From positions 124,001 through 188,000 of the forward strand of contig NBAY01000070.1 of NCBI GenBank assembly GCA_002794775.1: 64,000 nucleotides of DNA, given 5' to 3'. The notes beneath the pieces are model-generated. The model was not told where the DNA came from and searched no databases. It worked only from the letters and a program-made list of their open reading frames with translations. The DNA is from Porodaedalea pini (Eukaryota; Basidiomycota; Agaricomycetes; Hymenochaetales; Hymenochaetaceae). Every line of letters begins with the position of its first letter. Positions within the stretch are counted from its first letter, which is position 1. Below are positions 59,476-64,000 of the stretch, piece by piece. A program made the translations under genes and the position numbers.

Positions 59476-59995
59476 TTCTTGCCATTTGTACCATACCAAG
59501 AGTAATCACCTCCACTTGACATCTTAAGATACGTCTGTCGCAAGTTACATGGTTGATGAAGGATTGAAATTTGGAGAACTTTGAGAAAGCCTTGATGTAG
59601 GATGAATCAGGATTGGACTGAAATGTCTTTGAAAATGTTTGAGCCTTCAGTGCATTCAAACAAGCAACTTTCTATGACACACCTCGCAATTTCAATCTGC
59701 CTCTCCACAGAGAAATCCTTATAGTGTTGGGCCCTGAAGATGACGACCTTCAGCTCAGCAAATATGAATTGTAGCTGCTGAGATACACAAGACAGTTTGC
59801 TACTGCAGACCATCAATGATATGTCCACGAGTATGCACTAGGCTGACTCTTAGGGACTTTGTGATGGTCAGGTGGGTTCTTCAGGTGGTGGTAATGGGTT
59901 GATTGATGGTGGGAGGCAACTTGAAGTCGTCGATGAGAGTGGCAGCGGCAATGATCGACTTTGGACCGAGTCATCATGTGTGGGCCTGGTTGCAT

Positions 59996-61487
59996 CCCTT
60001 CTAAATTCTATAATTTCTAATATTAATGGGGGCAATCAACAAATGCAAGCCACGACTTCCCACGGGTCTCAGTAAGGTGCGCCGATCCTCTTGGTGGTGC
60101 AGTGGAAGCACAAAATCTTTGGTTTCTGCAAGCTTCATACTACTCCACATGTACTTGAAAATCACAAAAAAACCATTATATATATTATAATTTGAGTGAG
60201 ACTCAAATGATTCAAAGATAGATTGAGGGACTCTTCAGAAGTTCATTATCTATCAAAATACAAAAGTTTCTGTCACTAAATTGGCCATATCTCAACATAT
60301 TAAACATTTCAGGAAATTTCCTCAATTAAATTCCAGATTATCTACCAAAAAGCAAGTCTAGTTAATGATACTAGTCAAGATCTTGTTGTGCTGAATTGCA
60401 AGAGAGCTGGAAGGAGACAAAGGGTACTGTCACAAAACACATTTAGTAATTCTCTAGGTGCCTTCCATCTACCAGAGAATACACACCTTATACTATCACT
60501 CCACAGTACACATCTTTCATTTTCATAAGTCATCAGTTACAACCTGACTTTGCACCTTTTTGTACACTTGTGTACAGTCCAATGTAGTGCTCAATTTGTG
60601 CTTAGGTGTCAGCCATCCTATTATACCACTCTCTTTCTTTATTATAATAGACAGATACAAGCCCTGTATACACATTCAAACACTTTGTTTCATCAATTTC
60701 TATCTTATACTTTATGTTTTATGCACTGATTCCCACTCTGTCTGATATGCTGAGCACTCCACACTCACCTACGCACCAGCCAGCCCCTACAGCCAAGGAA
60801 AGGGAATCCCGACTTGGACTAGAATCCCAAAGTAGGACGTGGACCAATCCCACCGGTGGCCAACACCTCTCCCCCAACAAAAGTGAAAGTCCTGCAGGAT
60901 TCAACGACTTGCACCCCAGAATCACTCAGTTTCCAATTAATCCCTCGGCACAGGTATGCCACACCAATGCACAAAACCCTCATCCCGACTCCAAAAGCTG
61001 ACCAAGGCTGATTCCTGTCCCAACCAACAAGCACAAAACTCTCAGAATCACTGACTGCTGACATCCCGATGGCACAAGGTGACATGAGTAGAGGATACCA
61101 CTAATCGGATGAGCCAAAAGGCCTCTGGGAAGCACCCCATTTCTCTTTTCATGATTATTTGCCGATTTTGGACATGTCAGATGTTCCTGACCATGTACAG
61201 TCGGGTGTCCCACAGTTTCACATCCCGTGTGGGGATCCACCCTTGTTGCTCTCTCTAGTATAGTAAAATATATTTATAGGAAAGCATATAGCGCATCATT
61301 CAGCAGAATAGACTACCTCTGACTCCTCCTATCTAAGTCCCCACCTGTCTGTCTCACTGAGGTCCTGCAGAAGGAGTCCCAACTCGAACCGCCCCTCCAC
61401 CACTGTTGCCATCACCATGTGGATGTTGGCCAAATCCTGCCCATATCTATCTTGACATCCTTCTCATATCCAAATCACCCTTGGCTG
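59996..61487. other. AT-rich and then GC-moderate spacer, nothing recognised
   Basis: 60100-60720 is AT-rich without coding pattern. 60740-61250 has short open frames on both strands but no motif, repeat end or element signature that I could name. Confidence 0.4.
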
Positions 61488-61670
61488 CTCCTCTCCTGAC
61501 CTCCTCCTACACCACATTTGCATCTGTGTACTCCTCTCCTGACCTCCTCCTACACCACATTTGCTTCTGCATACTCTGCTCCTGACCTCCTCCTACACCA
61601 CATCTGCCTCCACGCAGTACACCACATTTGCCTCCACGCAGTACACCACATTCGCTTCTGTGTACTCCGC
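61488..61670. repeat. Minisatellite: 43-bp unit x3, then a 24-bp unit x2
   Basis: CTCCTCTCCTGACCTCCTCC-type units start near 61488, 61531 and 61574; they are followed by two CACGCAGTACACCACATTTG-type units. It abuts the solo LTR at 61678. Confidence 0.8.
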
Positions 61671-61677
61671 TCCTTCC

Positions 61678-62198
61678 TGTTAGGATCTCAAGTGCGCTTC
61701 CTCTATTTCCCCTTTTCTTTAATTGTCTTCATCACTGCTGATGTCCCCTCCCTCCCCCTCCCCATCAGACTTCATCTGCCATCACTCCTTCCACTGATGT
61801 CACCCACTTAGTGATCGTGTGACCCTTGCACACAGTCACAGGTGATGTCGTCTGCTCATTAGTAAGAACATTCTACAATGTTCTATCACATTCCATTTCC
61901 CAGGAACGTCGTCCTCGTTATAGTAGTAAGGTCTCACAAGTGCTGAGTATATAGGTAGCTCGTTCACCTGTATTGTCCCTTACCCCAGCATTCTTGGAAT
62001 CTACTACTGCTTGCTCTTGACAATGTCGTCTGCAACGCTCATGCGTTTGACTCCTCCCCTCTTCGCTCTTGTGTCTGTGGGCGTGGCGGTTGCCTGAATG
62101 GTGTCCGCTATCATTCTCCCACGTTGCTTAACCTCTGCTCACATTGTATGTGGGTATGATGATTAAGTGATCATTGAGTACGTGGTCGTACTCTAACA
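61678..62198 (+). repeat. Solo LTR, same family as 17139-17658
   Basis: 521 bp, TGTTAGGAT...TCTAACA, flanked by the perfect 5-bp repeat CTTCC (61673-61677 and 62199-62203). Long stretches match the other copy. Orientation is arbitrary. Confidence 0.9.
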
Positions 62199-62203
62199 CT
62201 TCC

Positions 62204-64000
62204 CCCATAGTTGTTGGGAAGCAGCATCATGTCCAGTGCGCACCACTCCTGCTCCTGCTGGCTGCAAACTCTTCTCTAGAGAGTGGCTGGACTTGCAGGC
62301 TCCCCTCCACTCCTATTCCAAATGAATGTTGTGTGGTATGGGTGATTGAGAGCATATATAGTGGGATATAGGATGAATATGAAGGAAATGAAGTGTTTGA
62401 GCATGATAGGGATTGGTATAAGTGTTTGAATGTGCTTCAGTATGATAGGAAGAGCCAACATTGAAGGATCAAAATTTTTAATTACATTTTAATTACATGG
62501 AGATTCTGAGCGCTTGGCATCTCATGCCGGAGTACATGGGAATGCACGTGCGACTCACGGCAATTGCTGCCAACTAGGCTCAGGCCCCACTGCTGCAAGC
62601 CTGACTCTCACACCAATGTCTCCCTCCCCCCTATCTCATTCTCCGCAACTGTAGCCCTTCGACCGTCCTCAATCTTTTACTTGACCACAACCAAGCACAC
62701 GCTCAATGGCCAGATTACGAGTAGTAGGTGCAATCATGCTACCTTGCTAGACTGAGCTTGCAAAACAGCACAGACCACTGCTCAGGTTTGGTAAGTAATT
62801 GTTTCCTTTTCTTTCTGCATAGTCAATAACTCATGGGCTTTGTTACTTGCCTGAGCATCTGTGTACCGCTTGAATGACCAACACACCAAGGATCAGCGAC
62901 ACATCAGGGATCAGCAATGTTATTCTCCAGTGGATCATTTTCCCATCTGTTGACAATGAGTCAACACAGCCAGATAATGATCACAAAGACTTACGTGGAT
63001 TCAAGAACGAGACACTTGCAAAGCTCCTGGCCCCTGCAGAGGTTCAGCTGCTCACTCCAGAGTAAGTACTTTGAGATAATCCTCCAGTGGATCGTTTTCC
63101 CATCCGTTGATATGAGTCGACAACAGCAGCTGTTGTAGCAAGCCATGATATGGACTTCGTGCATTACCCAACAAGTTTGAGCACTAGAACTCAAGAAAGA
63201 GGTCTGTATACTAAAACATATCATATTGCTTTATCGGCTGACCATCGACAGCCAGATCAAGCAAATACTGGGATCTGAGCTTTCTGGGATCAGGACGGGA
63301 TTTTTCGCTGTCTCGAGCCTTTTTTCCCCTCATCTTTTGACAAGTGCTCCCAGGCTCAATAGCAACTGCTGTCATAGTCTAGCCAACCCTGCCATCATTG
63401 CCAGCCTAGTGCATGCAATAGGTGGGGTGGAGTATGCAGTACCGCAAACTATAGTTAGCGGTGCTGTTTTTTGATAGGGTGAAGGACGTGCATCAAACAT
63501 ACATTGTCATGTCAGGTGAGATATTATGATTGATTCAAAAAGAGGTGCATACTATTCTTTCTTCTGTCTTTCTACATGCAGCTCACTGACATCTCCATAC
63601 TTTGCGGTAGCTTTATTGGTTGACACCGGCTGACAGAGCCATGAGTGAAATCATGGACATTATATCTCGGTAGCGTGGCTGGCCAGGGACTTGCCGGTTG
63701 CATATGTCAAGGAATCATCATTTGGAACACTTGGGCGGGCAAATTGCAGATCTATTGGCTGCATAATAGGAATGGAATGATTAGGTGGTCACGCACTGTA
63801 GAGATAAATGCACCCTTATCTGGTCCTAAAGCATTCTCCATGTCCCTTTCCCTCGCTTGTTCTGCACCATCCAAAAAAATGTCATACAGTTGTAGTGGTC
63901 CTGGGTGCCCGCATACGTCCATGGGAATGAATGGCCTCAGTCATCATGAAGCTGCCTGTCTTTACGTTCAGGCTGAAGTGAAGCGAGTATTGCTTGATGC
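62204..64000. other. Gene-poor end; possible decayed gene fragment
   Basis: 62940-63065 (+) reads NDHKDLRGFKNETLAKLLAP before a stop, which faintly resembles an uncharacterised mushroom domain; low confidence. A 47-bp direct repeat (about 62925-62971 and 63082-63128, CTCCAGTGGATC...) is present. Nothing else recognised. Confidence 0.3.

Larger units (their letters stand above)
51969..59522 (-). pseudogene. Uncharacterised Agaricomycete-type gene interrupted by Copia-2
   Basis: A large exon (51969-53618) joins in frame to 58632-58980 when Copia-2 and one GCCTG are removed (CLQA to GQFGVERLCLL). The frame continues upstream to about 59210 (VYPVRALDAQVLVDMQYNKN) with one TGA near 58970. The 5' end may be at 59522 (MSSGGDYSWYG) and includes a coding minisatellite; its splicing to the rest could not be settled. 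Features: a Lys-rich stretch (KKKSFKKRAKKEKAENKGK) and a C-terminal motif with WHGKSI and FWYELYALDQLILLR. I recall similar uncharacterised proteins in mushroom genomes but assign no function. A further upstream frame (59607-59995, starting MQPGPHMMTRSK) may belong to it. Confidence 0.55.

Noticed and set aside
59237..59659. A minus-strand frame with KSKARGAKSKA repeats
   Set aside because: It is another frame of the coding minisatellite; the GSWG frame joins better to the rest of the gene.

Overview
The window looks like a basidiomycete (Agaricomycete-type) nuclear chromosome. It has short introns of about 50-60 bp, many exons per gene, a TGRGGAGN-repeat (DUF3602-type) protein, Ty3 chromoviruses, Ty1/Copia elements and a Tc1 transposon. 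No tRNA, rRNA or prokaryote-type feature was recognised. All calls come from reading the sequence; no database search was possible.

Layout. (1) 1-21671 is a nested retrotransposon stack. An old Ty1/Copia element (Copia-1, from 7986 to 21671, 5' end outside the window) was hit by a Ty3-like element (Gypsy-1, 1-7985), a second Ty3 chromovirus on the minus strand (Gypsy-2, 8754-16914, target duplication CAACT) and an LTR now standing alone (17139-17658, target duplication CTTAA). Gypsy-2 itself carries two solo LTRs (13141-14070, Gypsy-1 family; 14654-15642, another family, target duplication CCGG). Removing the inserts restores the reading frames. (2) 21523-21996 is a near-perfect 215-bp inverted repeat over the end of the Copia-1 LTR. 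(3) 22827-25626 (-) is an intact 15-exon Baeyer-Villiger-type flavin monooxygenase gene. (4) 27049-28013 (-) is a G-protein alpha-subunit pseudogene. (5) 29849-31084 (+) is a 4-exon TGRGGAGN-repeat gene. (6) About 30.8-51.4 kb is a tandem array of four units of about 4.4-5.1 kb, each with a class II aldolase remnant and a protein-kinase gene; the second and third also begin with a copy of the tail of the TGRGGAGN gene. Kinases A (33189-34955) and B (38108-39879) have intact nine-exon reading frames but have lost catalytic residues, so they are predicted pseudokinases. Kinase C (43240-45190) keeps every catalytic motif. Kinase D (47600-51061) is broken by an intact-looking Tc1 transposon and by a lost splice acceptor. 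(7) 51969-59522 (-) is an uncharacterised gene interrupted by a nearly intact Copia element (Copia-2, 53624-58626) with unusual TCTTA...TAAGA LTR ends. (8) 59.9-64 kb is gene-poor, with a minisatellite and another solo LTR of the 17139 family.

Two themes run through the window. First, differences between sister LTRs and most premature stops are transitions at CpG sites (CGA to TGA, CA opposite TG), the footprint of cytosine methylation and deamination on transposons. Second, host genes expanded by local tandem duplication and then diverged into active kinase, pseudokinase and pseudogene copies. The kinase/pseudokinase array is the most interesting biological candidate.
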